Source: Zarea fungicola (lineage: Eukaryota > Ascomycota > Sordariomycetes > Hypocreales > Cordycipitaceae). From it: a stretch of 64,000 bases of DNA. Position 1 is the stretch's first letter, and the number at the start of each line of letters is the position of its first letter. Location of the stretch: NCBI GenBank assembly GCA_900169235.1, contig FWCC01000070.1, positions 62,001-126,000 of the forward strand, read 5' to 3'. The notes under the pieces are model-generated. The model was not told the origin of the DNA. It saw nothing but the letters and a program-made list of their open reading frames with translations, and did not search any database. Of the stretch, positions 23,101 through 34,876 are shown in pieces. A program made the position numbers and the translations under genes.

Positions 23101-26100
23101 TACCTAGGTACCCGTAAGCTAATGTAGCACCGTTGGGATTTGCGTTGCTTAGTACAGCGCGAGATGTTCTAGATTCAATCGTGTTGCTAGTGTTTGCAGG
23201 TGTTAAGTATTCCGTTCCTGCCCGAACAGCGGAGAATTATGTGGTGCAGCCATCGTTCGGCACAATAAGATACCTTGTTATTCTCGGCGCAACCCATCTC
23301 TGTCCATTCTGGCCGCAGGATAGAGTTTTGTGCTATTCAGAGAGCCCTTGCCAAGTACCTGTGGGTGGGACTGCCGTCGAACTAGTGTGTGTTCCACCTC
23401 TCTGTCCACCAATGGCGGAGAGTCCACACGCGCCGGAATTGGAAAGTTATCGGCGATTTATTAAACCAAGGGAACCCACAATCAACTATCGTAAGCTTGT
23501 ACCCTGTATGGCTTATGTATTTCGCGGGTCTCCTGGGGCCAGTCGTCGAGCCAGGTAACACAGCCTTCAAACCGTCAAGTCATCTAAATTAAACTGGATA
23601 AGGGGAGCAGTTGGCTAACTGTTGCTTCTACTTTCGATATAGAGACGTGAGCTGCTTTTTGGTATGCGAAGCCAAACAACGACCACGCGCAACTGCTGCA
23701 AGAATATCTGCACATGTTAGGTAGGTATGGAAGGTAATGAGAAAGATTGGTACCTAGGCTGCATTGTGTCTTGGCAACTGGCAGAGCCAAATTACGTTGC
23801 GGTGATGAGGGCCAACTCCGAGAAAACAGCACTGTCAAGTTCATGATGTTGATTTGCATACTGATACGGACCACTGCATGCAGGTTCAGTCCTCTAAATT
23901 ATGCATTCTATTCTCTACTTAAATCGCTTGCACAATTGGGCCTGGTTGTCAAAGGCCTGGTCCTGGTCTTCAAGGATGCCTCCTTTCCTATCAAGGAGGG
24001 GTGGGACGGTCTGAGAGAGTTGTCCTGATGGCAGTGTTGAATTATGAACCGGACCGGTCAACTTTGGAGTTGACTATGGTGCATAAGGTACCACGGCCAG
24101 TCAGAGAGCGCTCCCCAGAGAATCTAGCTTGACATTTCAATGCGCCTAACGTCCTCTTTCACATTGACCACGCCAGCAGCGCCGTGACGATTGTGGTGCT
24201 ACCAGTAGTGTTGCACCTGCGGCTTGGCCAATTGAGGTATTGTGATGACCGGAAGCAGCGCAGGTGGACACGCCACCACGAAAAGGCATTTTCAGCAGAC
24301 ACCCAACTTACCCATGAGATTGGCTACCTGGTTGCCTGGCCGTTTTTTTTTTCTCTTTGATCGTGTGAAATTCATCTGTAATAACTAAATCAAGGAGCAA
24401 GATAGCCAAATGTAAGGACACTGATATTAGCCACCCAGTTTTCAGTGTTAGCAGTAGCAGTAACAAAACGGCAACTACAGAAGGCTGCTTTGCATTAAGT
24501 TACTACCTAAGGTAAACGCAGCGCTCCAGGCACTGTAGCCCCGCCGTGGCAGACCATACCACAGCATCGGCCAAGGTCACGCAGTAAATTTAGTAGTGTT
24601 GTTGCCACCGAGTGACCAAGTGGGAACTCTCTAGGATATGGGCCGATTTTGGAGACAACAGGGGGTGAATCGTGGCGTGCATGCTAGGCACCAAAGTGAG
24701 ACGCTAGGTTCCTCCTACCTGGGAGTCAGGGCTGCCCCCTCCAACTATCCAAATGTCGACTTATTTTGAGCATGTTACAACACATAACTACCTGTTTACT
24801 GGTGCCCAAAAAGGCCGTTCGTTACTCCGTACATGATTGCCTTGTCTTTTTTGGCCTATCGGTTGGCTAAGGTCTCCTCATTCAGCCCGATACAAGGAGC
24901 GTAGTCCATATCGCATGCGCATTAGCGTCACGCCCTCCCCCACCTTGTCACCACTCAATTCAGGTCTAAGCCATGTTCTCGGTCGCTCTTGCCGAACGCC
25001 TAATGCAGTGCACATAACTACTAACTTCTATTATTGTCACTTTCACGAAACTGGCAACCAGTGCTGCCATTGGTTATCTGTAGTACACCTAACTCTTTCC
25101 TGCCCCAACCAGATCCGGTACTGCTCGCCTGCCGCCGCTTGTGCACCCGCTGGCACATTCTTTGCCGTCTCCTCTCTTTCTCTCTTCAAGGTGCCCGTTC
25201 TCTGCCTCTCTTGCTCTCTTCTTCTCAATATCTGCAGATACTGCCTTTGTACAATTCTTTCTATGTACATTCGCAACTGGGGCGAGCACGTCTTTGTTCC
25301 CATTGCCAGAGCCCACTAAGCATACTATACCCTTTGACCACGTTTAACATCGCCTTAACTATTACTGGTGTCTCATGTACCTGATATTCCATAGGCGGCT
25401 CAGTTGACGGAAGCGGACCCGTGAACAGAACCCTGCCCCGCAAACTACCAGCCCCAAGTCCGCCTTCATATTACTTTCAACGCGGCGACTGGCCGCCCGT
25501 CTTAGTTGCTTCGTGAGCACCAGCATTGCAAGCAGTCGTCAGAGATAAAAGAAGAAAATACACGTTTCTTCATTGAGGATACCCGTCTTTATATCTAGTT
25601 TCCCCATATGGCCGTCTCTGGGCTAGGTAAAAAAGGCTCCAAGCTCCGTCGCTGAAGTCATACACCAGGGGCCACCTGCCACACTTGATCGCTCTTGTGC
25701 AGTGCTCATTAACACCGCCAAAGTCGGTTCTGTGCAGCTCTCTGAACTCTACACACCATACGGTCCAAACGTGGTCCTTCTAGACTCTACTTGGCTTGCT
25801 GTATTTCTCCCATTGGGCGCAGCTTACCAGTCCCCTTTTCACTGCTTGGCTGCCCATTTTGCTCATAAGCTCTTGCCATCGGCAGCCCGAAAGTTAAAAC
25901 AAAGCCTTCCCCGCCACGGTTCGATCGAAGTTTGTCAACACCAAACTTTCTTCCTCATCTTCCTCTTGTTGAGACTAGCCAGGGCGAACGCCACAATTTA
26001 CCTTGCACCTCCTCTCAGTGGTGAATCATTACACGGACTTTGAGGCTTGATCGATCCCATTGTGGCTTTGGTAGTCATCGACATTTGCTATCTGTGGCAG

Positions 26101-26485
26101 CCCTGGGGCCGGAAAGAGGGAGAAAATAGAGCCGGACAGAAAATTTGCAGGCTTTCTTTCCGTGAGTGCCCATGGTTTCTCTCTCGTCTCCTCCTCCTCC
26201 TTCAAACCTCACGCCGGCATTTGACAGTTCTCTTCTCACCCAACTGCTGTTCGCAACTCAACCTCCTTAAATACAAATTGAATGATTTTTTGATTATTAA
26301 TTCGGCCGAACATAACTTTCATCTAGCTCCTTATCTGCTACCTCAACTTGTTGGACCAAGGTTCCGCCTTCCGAGAGAGTTTCACCTAGCTCTCTCCTCG
26401 CAGTATTTTACTGTTTCGAAGCAAAGTTCTATCGAAAGCACTCCAAGCCTCCAGCCTAACCTTGAGCTTGTGCCAGTCATCGACT
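20188..26485. other. 6.3 kb gene-poor region and leader of the WOPR regulator
   Basis: Between the Tdp1 stop and the WOPR start codon no frame resembles a known family. The longest open frames (20616-21032 +, 23133-23558 +, 24837-25319 +) are of random composition and overlap others on the opposite strand. Base composition is not AT-collapsed, so this is not a simple RIP desert. The part nearest the gene, about 25100-26480, is pyrimidine-rich on the sense strand with many short upstream ATGs, as expected for a long promoter and 5' leader. Confidence 0.5.
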
Positions 26486-27886
26486 ATGGAAGGCCAATCT
26501 ACCCCGTTGCTTCCAACCTATGTAGGGCACGTGTCAAATACCTTTGATGCTCTAATTCTTTTCGAGGGATGCTTGTCCGGAGAACTAGCACATGTCCCTC
26601 GTCGCCCCCATGACCGCGAGCGTACTTCGCTCGTTCAGAGCGGGAACGTTTTCATCTATGAAGAGCACGCCTCCGGCATCAAACGATGGACTGATGGAAT
26701 TGGCTGGAGCCCTAGTCGAATCCTTGGTAACTTCCTCATCTACCGGGAACTTGACCAGCCTTTTACTCCTGGAGAGAAAAAGCGAGCCATCAAACGGCCC
26801 AAGAAAAGTCCTCAGGGTGTCACAAAGTCGGAACATCCTCCACAAATAAATATGGGATACTTGAACTCAGGTTTTGATGCCTCTGGTTCACTGAAAGATC
26901 AAGAAAGGGCTCTGATTGGCTCACTTGTCGACTCATACCCCTTCAAGCCCAACGGTTTGGTGAAGAAAACGATTAGCATCACCTACCGAGGCGTACCGCA
27001 TCACCTGGTCAGTTATTACAGCGTTCATGACGTTGTCTCAGGCTTGCTTAAGGCACCGTCTGAGGACCCTCCTCTCACCCATATTGTTCCTCGGCCAGAG
27101 CTGATTGGCACGCACAACCTCCGACAACCTTTTAATGACACGGAGAATCGAATAAAGAACCACCGCATGGCAATAGCTAGTTCTTATAATGTTGGCCACG
27201 GCCAGTTTTCTCACCATGGGGCTGATATCATTCATCGTGTTTCGCACCATGGCGACCTGCAGAATGTCATGAACACTACTCATCAAAGCCACTCGTCTTC
27301 GCCCTATTCCTTCCCCCAGCATGCCAATGGTGCTCACTCTGGATACACCAGTGTCATCCCGAATTCGCATTTTCACACTGCAATGCACCACCATGTGCCA
27401 TACACGGCTAACCCAGCCAATAACTACGCACTTGATCCTAGCAGGGCTGAACGATTTGCACCTGCTGCGGTGGCTAATCAAGACTTTCCTCGCAACATGC
27501 CATCAACTGCGTCCTCTAGACGCGAGTCCCTGTATGATGTAACTGTTCATCAGACTGGGATGGGAAGCATATCTTTTGGCTCTAACGATGTCGAAGACCA
27601 TTCAGCAGCAAACGAAGCCTACCTGTCGCAGTCAGCATATTACACGTCACAAGCTCCAACTGTTTCCAGCACGCAGCATTCCACTTTTCCCGACAGCCAT
27701 GGATTAAAATCAGAATCGGACAGTGTGCAAACTGGCGAGAGCATTCATCAATGTTACGAAGGTGCGGATACTTCTGCAAGCTGGGGCTTCCCAGCGATTG
27801 ACAGCAATCCTGATCAGCAATATTTCACTGGCCAAGCTCCTAACCAGGCCCATGCCCATTGGCCCAACACACTTCCTCGAACATAA
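26486..27886 (+). CDS. sge1: WOPR (Gti1/Pac2 family) transcription factor, Sge1/Ryp1/Wor1 type
   Basis: Intronless, 466 aa. The bipartite WOPR DNA-binding domain is clear. WOPRa spans about residues 9-97 (TFDALILFEGCLSGELAHVP, RRPHDRERTSLVQSGNVFIY, GIKRWTDGIGWSPSRILGNF, LIYRELDQPF). WOPRb spans about 132-185 (ALIGSLVDSYPFKPNGLVKK, TISITYRGVPHHLVSYYSVH). The rest is a His/Asn/Ser-rich, probably disordered activation region. ILGNFLIYREL places it with the Wor1/Ryp1/Sge1 group rather than Pac2. These are master regulators of morphological switching, conidiation, effector expression and virulence in various fungi. The ATG at 26486 (MEGQSTPLLPTYVGHV) fits family starts; an ATG at 26462 would add 8 residues. 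The very long upstream region suits a heavily regulated switch gene. Confidence 0.92.
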   Translation: MEGQSTPLLPTYVGHVSNTFDALILFEGCLSGELAHVPRRPHDRERTSLVQSGNVFIYEEHASGIKRWTDGIGWSPSRILGNFLIYRELDQPFTPGEKKRAIKRPKKSPQGVTKSEHPPQINMGYLNSGFDASGSLKDQERALIGSLVDSYPFKPNGLVKKTISITYRGVPHHLVSYYSVHDVVSGLLKAPSEDPPLTHIVPRPELIGTHNLRQPFNDTENRIKNHRMAIASSYNVGHGQFSHHGADIIHRVSHHGDLQNVMNTTHQSHSSSPYSFPQHANGAHSGYTSVIPNSHFHTAMHHHVPYTANPANNYALDPSRAERFAPAAVANQDFPRNMPSTASSRRESLYDVTVHQTGMGSISFGSNDVEDHSAANEAYLSQSAYYTSQAPTVSSTQHSTFPDSHGLKSESDSVQTGESIHQCYEGADTSASWGFPAIDSNPDQQYFTGQAPNQAHAHWPNTLPRT

Positions 27887-28410
27887 TACTTTTGTGAAGA
27901 GATTTTGCTCTTTTAGCGTTTCTTCCTTGAGGATTGGTAGGATTGCTACCATTATAGCCACACCTATAACCGAGTATTATTACTAAAGCATTCTTTTTTA
28001 AATTATTAAAAATATACCTCTAAAAAGCCTGTTTTAGTGTAAAGCTAGATTATTCCTTTTAACTTTTAATAATTAACTAATCTTGAATATCAGTAATAAT
28101 CTTGTTAGCATGTGAATTACCAGCGCATGACTTCTCTATCCTGGATGACTTTCTAAATGCAGCCCTCTCATTGGTCCAAAAAAAAAAAACTAGAAACGGC
28201 ATGCTCACGACCGAGGCGATGTATAGTGGCGTTTTGTATCAGTTGGACAATTTTCAGAGGGTCCACCTAATAAATGGCTTTGCTGGTGGGCGACAGGATT
28301 CTGGGATCTCAAGCGCATTACATTGTACTTCACAACAGCACCTAGTACAATTGCTCGCAGATAGCTGTGATCATTGGCTAAACTAAGCCGCCAGAACCAC
28401 AGTGGCCACT
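27887..28410. other. Intergenic region sge1 / crd1, partly AT-rich
   Basis: 524 bp. Positions about 27980-28110 are AT-rich with many TAATAA/TTAATTAA-like words, and an A12 run lies near 28179-28190. It is the 3' flank of the WOPR gene and promoter of crd1. No gene is seen. Confidence 0.5.
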
Positions 28411-29570
28411 ATGCTACTTCGTTCCCAAACGGTGACTCTTGGTCGCGTGGCATGTCGACTGGCGCGTCTCCCAACCCCGAGATCGCAGCTCAGGTGCTTC
28501 TCACAGCCAAGCTCTTTTCTGTCCTTGGCGTTTGTTCGACCGAGTACCAAGCCCAACGCGGTGAATCGTCATCGGTTCATGCGCGTCACTTCGTGAGTAG
28601 GCGGGCAGTGGCTCTAGTCGATCCCCTTGTGTAACTATCTAACGTGTGGCTTCCTCGCAGGTCCCAAGCACCGTCGCCTAATCAAAGAGATGAGAACCAA
28701 GTACGCCCAACAACCGCTAAGAAATTTGAAATATCCAAGGCTTCTGAGCTGCCATCCGATTCCACCCTTCACGAAGACATATACACCTTGCCCAATCTCC
28801 TCACGTTTTCAAGGCTTGCCGCCGCGCCATTCATTGGATACTTTGTCCTACATGACTCACATGCTTGGGCAGCTGGTCTGCTGGCGTATGCAGGTATTAC
28901 CGATTTACTTGACGGATGGATTGCGCGACGCTGGAACAGTCAGACGGTTGTAGGCACCGTCATTGATCCGATGGCAGACAAGGTGCTTATGACAGTCTTG
29001 ACTGTATGCCTGGCGGCCAAGGGAGCATTGCCAGGCGAGTCCCCATTTATGTATCCGCTTAGTAGACTCAGGCGCTCTACTTATAGTTGGAATAAATAAC
29101 CGACACTAACTCTTTTTCTTTTGTGCAGTGTGGGTGGCATCAATCATCCTCGGGAGAGATGCTGGGCTTGGCATAGCAGCCATTTACTATCGCTGGATAT
29201 CCCTACCTCCCCCAAAAACATTTATGCGGTACTGGGACTTTTCTCTTCCGTCTGCAGAAGTTCGCCCTACAACGATAAGCAAGTACAATACCTTTCTGCA
29301 GCTTGCCTTGGTAGGCATTACGACCGCTGCACCGCTCATGCCTCTTGACTTGGCTCAGGCGTTGACAATTATGCAGTATGTCGCCTTTCCCTTTTAGCTT
29401 TTGGTGGCTAGCCACCAAAACTCCTTGCATGGATATCCTCATTGGGAGCAGACTAACACTGCAACAGATATTTGGTGGCCGGGACTACAATCTGGAGTGG
29501 TGCAAGTTATATCTACACCAAGGATGCGGTCAAAATTCTCAAGGCACCAAAGAAGCTAAAATCTAAATAA
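28411..29570 (+). CDS. crd1: Mitochondrial cardiolipin synthase (CDP-alcohol phosphatidyltransferase)
   Basis: Four exons, 28411-28592, 28661-29034, 29129-29375 and 29468-29570, give 301 aa. The CDP-alcohol phosphotransferase signature D-G-x2-A-R-x8-G-x3-D-x3-D is complete: Asp145-Gly146, Ala149-Arg150, Gly159, Asp163, Asp167. Several hydrophobic segments flank it. The N-terminus is basic and Ser/Arg-rich without acids (LLRSQTVTLGRVACRLARLP), a typical matrix-targeting presequence. The enzyme joins CDP-diacylglycerol and phosphatidylglycerol to make cardiolipin in the inner membrane. Intron 2 (29035-29128) has a GC donor (GCGAGT) with a CACTAAC branch site; no GT alternative keeps the conserved VASIILGRD frame. 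Confidence 0.93.
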
Positions 29571-29778
29571 TGATTTAGACCAGCTGGATGCTGCACTATT
29601 ATGTCCGTGCCTTTACTGGATCATATTCGGCATCACGCCAACAAATATTGTACAATTATATTTAGCATACCCTTCAGCGCTGCTATTCACAGGTTTTATA
29701 ATATGATGCAAGTAAATAAACAACAGAATCTAGATTTGTCAGACCGAAACTCACGTATCTTTATATCTCGCCCCTGGT

Positions 29779-31909
29779 CTAGGTGTTTTCGGAGGAAGCT
29801 GACCCAGCATCGGAGCGACGCCGGATGAAAGCAAGCAATCGCAAGCTTCCTGCTGGTGTGACACCCTCAACTCGCCGAGCCTGAGCGAGAGTTTCGGGAC
29901 GCGTGCCTTTTAGTACCTCTCGCTCAGACAGTGCGAGGCCAGGGACAGAGTCGTAATCCAGATCTAACGGCAGTGAAACTTCCTCGTCGTTGCGGAACTT
30001 GCCAATCGCAGCCGCATGCATCGTAATGTACGGGGCATAAGTTGCTTCCAGAACGACGCGGTCTCGGATGCGGGGTGCAAAGTCCATGATTCCAGGCACC
30101 AGAGAGCTGAGGCGCTCCAAGTCCATGCGAGTGTTGGTATTGGACAGACGCACCACATCTATGCCGGTGCGCCGGCGCGAATCGCGCTTAGTTTGAAAGC
30201 CATTCTTCCTCCACTGCTCTGTTGATAGCGAAACTGTGTCAAGTTTCCTTGCCAGCATATCAATTTGGCCCTTTTCATTTGTAAATGCCTGCCAGCGCCG
30301 ATCTGTAACGACGCCCCATTCACGACCTTTTGCTGTAAGGCGTAAATCTGCATTGTCCGCTCTTGCAGCCATGCGGAATTCACTGCGAGAGGTAAACATA
30401 CGGTAAGGCTCAGTTACACCCTTAGTGATCAGGTCGTCCACCATGATGCCGATATATCCATCTGATCTCGTCAATGATACGCATGCCAGGCCCACTGCTG
30501 CTCGTCCCGCGTTGATTCCGGCCAAAATTCCCTGGCCAGCTGCTTCTTCATAGCCAGTAGTGCCGTTGATTTGACCAGCGAGATAAAGTCCCTTAATAGC
30601 TTTTGTTTCAAGTGTAGATTTCAGTCCGCGAGGGTCGATATAATCATATTCCACGCCGTAGCCTGGCTGGAGCATCTTGACTTGCTCAAGTCCTGCAATT
30701 GTTCTCAGCGCTTGCTCTTGTGCTTCTGGAGGGATTGTCATAGAGAGACCATTTGGGTAGATGACTGGATCGTCAAAGCCTTCGGGTTCGAGCCAGACAA
30801 TATGTCGCTCCTTGTCAGAAAACCGGATAACTTTGGATTCCAGAGATGGGCAGTATCGGGGCCCTTTGACAGTCTCTCGGATATGAACCGTCTTGTCCAA
30901 GTTTTCCCTTATCACGTCATGGGTTGCATTGTTTGTATATGTCATGCTGCAGGTGAGTTGATCCTGGACCGCAACACAGTCGTTCAGATAGCTGAAGGGT
31001 GTTGGAGGATTATCCCCGTATTGAGTCTGCAAACCATTGAAATCAATACTTGATTTGTCTAGTCGTGGTGGGGTTCCCGTCTTCAGTCGACCAAGTCTAA
31101 AGCCGGCATCTCGTAATGATTTGCTCAACCCAAGCGTGGCAGCCTCGCCTAGTCGGCCAGCAGAATATGTTTGTAATCCAATATGAATTTCTCCGCCCAA
31201 AAAAGTCCCGGTCGTTATAATGACATGTCTTGTTGGAATGACATCACCAGAGTCCAGTCGTACCCCTGTGATAGCTGACTGTTGTATATTCGCTGCCGTG
31301 TTCTCTGTGGACAGGACAATGTCAGATACGCTGTCTGTTATTATAGAAAGATTCGGGTATGATTGAAGCTCCTCGCGCATATGTTTTTGGTAGAGTCTCC
31401 GGTCGATTTGTGCTCGCGGTCCCTGGAAGTACGATCACAAGTTAACCTGAGCCCACCACTGATAAATAGAAACAATGCATATATTCATACCCACACGGCA
31501 GGTCCCTTACTGCGATTCAATATATGGAATTGTATACCGGCTTTGTCGATTATGCGTCCTGCAAGGCCATCCAGCGCATCGATCTCTCGAAGAATGGTTC
31601 CCTTGCCAATCCCTCCCAAGCTTGGGTTGCAAGAGCACGTGCCGAGATTTTCAATCTTGGGAGTGATGAGAGCTGTTCTTGCTCCAATCCGTGCTGCTGC
31701 TGCGCAAGCTTCGGCGCCGGCGTGGCCGCCCCCTATGACCACCACATCGAATGTCCTGTTGAGCGCCCGATTATTAGCAATTGGCAGCAAACGCTGGTGC
31801 CACGGTCAGTAACCCACGTGGCGCTTTCAGACACTGTAGCTAGGCATCTTCTTGGGTTTGATCCTAGGTTGATGCGCCTCCGCACTTTTTGTCGCAATAT
31901 TGCATACAT
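29779..31909 (-). CDS. mto1: Mitochondrial tRNA uridine-34 carboxymethylaminomethyl-modifying enzyme Mto1 (MnmG/GidA family)
   Basis: Three exons, 31818-31909, 31491-31755 and 29779-31422, give 666 aa. Exon 1 encodes an Arg-rich presequence ([20 protein letters not shown]). A 62 bp intron (GTGGGT donor, GCTAAT branch) joins it to the FAD-binding motif [13 protein letters not shown] (residues 35-47). MnmG blocks follow: [59 protein letters not shown] and the C-terminal helical domain. With Mss1 it modifies the wobble uridine of several mitochondrial tRNAs. A second in-frame ATG at 31936 would add nine residues. Length is normal. Confidence 0.95.
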
Positions 31910-32506
31910 GACACTGTCCACAAAAGGAGTGAACACTTATTGCAGGTTGTCGCTGCAACTTTCGCAGGCAGCTTTGTAAGTGGGGAAAATTCTGCGGGTG
32001 ATTGGCCATACACGTGGAGGCTTTTTTAACCTGTGATGTGGTGGCCCACCTGTCGCATGTCACAGACCTCAGTCTTTTGTTTCATAAATCGTTGTATTTC
32101 ATTGCATTTATGTAGATATGTAGATATGTAGATATATAGATACGTAGATACGTAGATACGTAGATACGTAGATACGTAGATACGTATAGCTTAAATATCA
32201 TAATTTCTCGATAAAAACTTACATGCCTCTTGTTATCAAGTTGAAGATTTCTTGTAGTCAAAATCACGGCATTCATGGACGGCGACGTAGAAACAATAAA
32301 TATCGAGCCAGTTACTGACAACACCAGGAAACAAGTGTGGAGGTTGCTACTGCAGGAGAGGCGCTTCATAGAGACTAGTCGCATAGTTTTTACATTCGTT
32401 ATTACAATAAAGAGCTCATCTACCTCACATTACAAGGATTATTCCGCTGGGGTTTTTCTTTGTACATGTTCGTGGCTGCTTGGGAGCGTTATGGCTCGTC
32501 CAGAAT
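31910..32506. other. Intergenic region mto1 / vps45 with 8-bp tandem repeat
   Basis: 597 bp between the mto1 start and the vps45 stop. Besides the repeat at 32112-32187 I see only short frames without family resemblance. Confidence 0.5.
32112..32187. repeat. Tandem repeat, 8-bp unit GTAGATAT/GTAGATAC
   Basis: About nine units in a row: the left part has GTAGATAT units, the right part GTAGATAC units. Each GTAGATAC junction makes a TACGTA palindrome, so the right half is a regular array of palindromes spaced 8 bp apart. It lies upstream of mto1 and downstream of vps45. Confidence 0.85.
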
Positions 32507-34308
32507 CTATCTGCGGTGTCCAGCATCAGACCAAGAACTAACCGCATCATCTACTTCCTCCATGAAGGTACTGGTATTGTGGATTGATGTTCCTCCCAGG
32601 GCGACCCGGACGCCCGGCGTAGTGGCGTTGATGCCAGCAATCATCTTCGCCTCTTCGTACGTCGCCCCACCGACTATGAAAACAATTATATCCTGAGGCT
32701 TGTCTCGAGTTGCTCCTTCCCCTTCAACAAAAGGATACTGCTGTTCCCTTAGGCGGCCTTTGACGAGATTTTGCAGAGTACTTTCCAACAACGTTGTATG
32801 TTGCGTGTAAACATTTTCAACCCCTTTCAAGCCTTTAAATCGACTTGAGGCGCCAGAGAAGATACCTCCAGATTCGAAAATATCAGAAATACCACCCTGC
32901 GCCTGGGATAGATGAAGAGATGAGTGATAGGCCAGCACCTTGTCCACCAGCGCTGTCTGACGCGGGTGGACGTTGCCAGCAGCGGTGAGAAGATCTGTCA
33001 GCATAGCCAGGGAGTTAGACGGCTGCTTGTGATAGCGCAAGGCGTATAAAGTCACAAGCGCGACTTTGCTATCAGCTGTCACTTGGGGGTTTTGTATTAA
33101 GGCTTGAATGGACTATCACAGAGTTAGCAGGTCTCGGCTATGTTCTCGACTGTGTCTCACAGGCTGAAGTGGCATACCTGTAAATCATTGTTGTGGTTAT
33201 CGTTACAGGCTAAGCTTTGCTCTAGCTCGCTAACTTCTAGCAAATTCTCTGCCGCAACGCGTCTGCTCAGTTCGGAAACGAGAGTGACATGTTTGCTGAC
33301 ATTGCCCGACAACTTCCGGAACTCTGGGTACTCTTCAATAAATCGTTTCATATCCGCTATAGATTCAATATCGGCATTGTTTTTGGTCTTGGACTGGTAT
33401 TGCTCAACGTATTCCTTGATTGTACTTCCAAGGTCTCCGAAATTTAGAAACATGTTTTTCTTGAAGAAAGGGTCCTGGTCTTGGGATAGAACAATTTCTC
33501 TTAGTTCCGGTCGGATATCCGGCACGTCTGCAAGATTAACTCGACCATTCTGAATACCAAGGAGATGGTTAACCATCGCTTGGTAAGTCCACTGTGTTAA
33601 CAGAGGTGTGACAGGGTCCTCACGGCGATCAAGCACCAATAATATGGGTGCGGTATCAACCTTTCGGAAATCAAACAGCTGCTCTTCTTGTGTCATAAGA
33701 TATCGAACCTCTGAGGCAAGTTTCTTCGAAATAGAACTGCTTTTTGCGTATCGAATAAGGGGCTTCTTCTTGAGTGACAGCAAAACAGCAACTAATCCTT
33801 CAGCGCAGCGCCGCAGTGAGTCCGGATTCCAAGTATCGGGATTGCCTGCAAAAATACGCCACCGTGGTAGCATAATGTCAAAGCTGAAAAGATCCGGGTT
33901 TACGACCGTATAGTCTGCGAAATGTTCCTGCACAACTTTGACGATTTCATGATCGTCCGCCTCGGCTAGTCGCTCCAGAGAAGACTTTTTTGCCACATTC
34001 GTAAAGTAAAGTTGATATTCACCATATTTTGGGTCTCTTAGCTCGTCAATGAGAAGCTGGATTGTCTCTGGCGAGGGTCGTACCAAGCAGAGGCAGCGTA
34101 GATGCCTCATCTTCTCTCTCGCGGCATTGTCCAGGCGGTCAATGAGATAGACCTCATGGTTGAGCAGATTCGATTGCGTAATTGCCGTTGAAACAATGGA
34201 TACTGTGTCTCTATCCAGAAGCAGAATTTTCATCCTAGAGGACGAGGTCTCCCCTGTTGGCATCACTATCTTAGAGATGTACCCTGCAATGGCTTGTGAG
34301 ACGTCCAT
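32507..34308 (-). CDS. vps45: Vacuolar protein sorting Sec1/Munc18 protein Vps45
   Basis: Two exons, 33178-34308 and 32507-33112 (65 bp intron, GCTAAC branch), give 578 aa. This is a full-length SM protein: N-terminal MDVSQAIAGYISKIV, then KILLLDRDTVSIVSTAITQS, HEVYLIDRLDN, LLVLDRREDPVTPLLTQWTY (the SM signature), and QDIIVFIVGGATYEEAKMIA near the C-terminus. Vps45 binds the syntaxins Tlg2 and Pep12-type Q-SNAREs and controls fusion at trans-Golgi and endosomes. An ATG at 34338 would add ten residues; the family starts at MDVSQ. It shares an upstream region with mmm1. Confidence 0.96.
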
Positions 34309-34876
34309 TGTTGTTGAGCGTAAATTGTGTCCTTTCACCTGCGTTTATATTTAACCACAAAATTGAAATAAAGTGACCTCTATGCCAGCGGGCGTATCTC
34401 GTGCAGTCTCTTGTCTCATGTTATGTCCCTGGATGACGAAACTGGACAGTGACAGCTTGAAGCTGGGACCGCTACGTCAGGTTGGCACCCGATATATGAA
34501 TTTGCCCCGCTCGATGCATATGCAGGTGGCAACTTAGCACTCACTGCTGAGTTAGTTGATTTTTCAGTTCTTCGAGGGAGGAAAAGGGGAATGTATATTT
34601 CTGCGCGCGTGTGTGCGTGTGTGCATGTATGTGTTTGATTTGACATAATATAGTCACTTTTTACAATATCAGATAAAATCCACGACTTCAGAGTACTGCA
34701 GAGCAGCGCCATAAAAACGACAAACTTGTACTAGCGATAAGCAGAGCTGTTGGCGGGGCAAGCCCCCTGTGCCAGCGATCCACCAATCTCAGCTACCAGA
34801 CTTTGCGAGCGATTCGCGAACAATTCAGTAAAAATCATCACCTTCGGGCCCTAGTTGTGGGCGAAATGTCCTGAGA
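34309..34876. promoter_or_regulatory. Divergent promoter vps45 / mmm1 with GT-rich run and two-codon uORF
   Basis: 568 bp between two start codons. A GT-rich stretch lies at about 34604-34634. At 34866-34874 there is an ATG-TCC-TGA minimal upstream ORF, ending 2 nt before the mmm1 start codon. It can only act if transcription starts upstream of it, which the DNA cannot show. Confidence 0.5.

Noticed and set aside
23133..23558. 141-codon + strand frame in the gene-poor region
   Set aside because: No family resemblance and no supporting splice structure.
24837..25319. 160-codon + strand frame in the WOPR upstream region
   Set aside because: Low-complexity Ser/Cys/Leu-rich translation of pyrimidine-rich DNA, no domain; more likely leader sequence.
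29395..29425. Short inverted repeat TTTTGGTGGCTAGCCACCAAAA
   Set aside because: A perfect 22-bp palindrome inside crd1 intron 3; probably chance or a small intronic hairpin, with no flanking mobile-element features.
31814..31821. CCACGTGG palindrome, possible Cbf1 site
   Set aside because: It coincides with the exon 1/intron 1 junction of mto1, so coding and splicing constraints explain it adequately.
32112..32187. Possible CRISPR-like array
   Set aside because: Units are contiguous 8-mers with no spacers in a eukaryotic genome; a simple tandem repeat.
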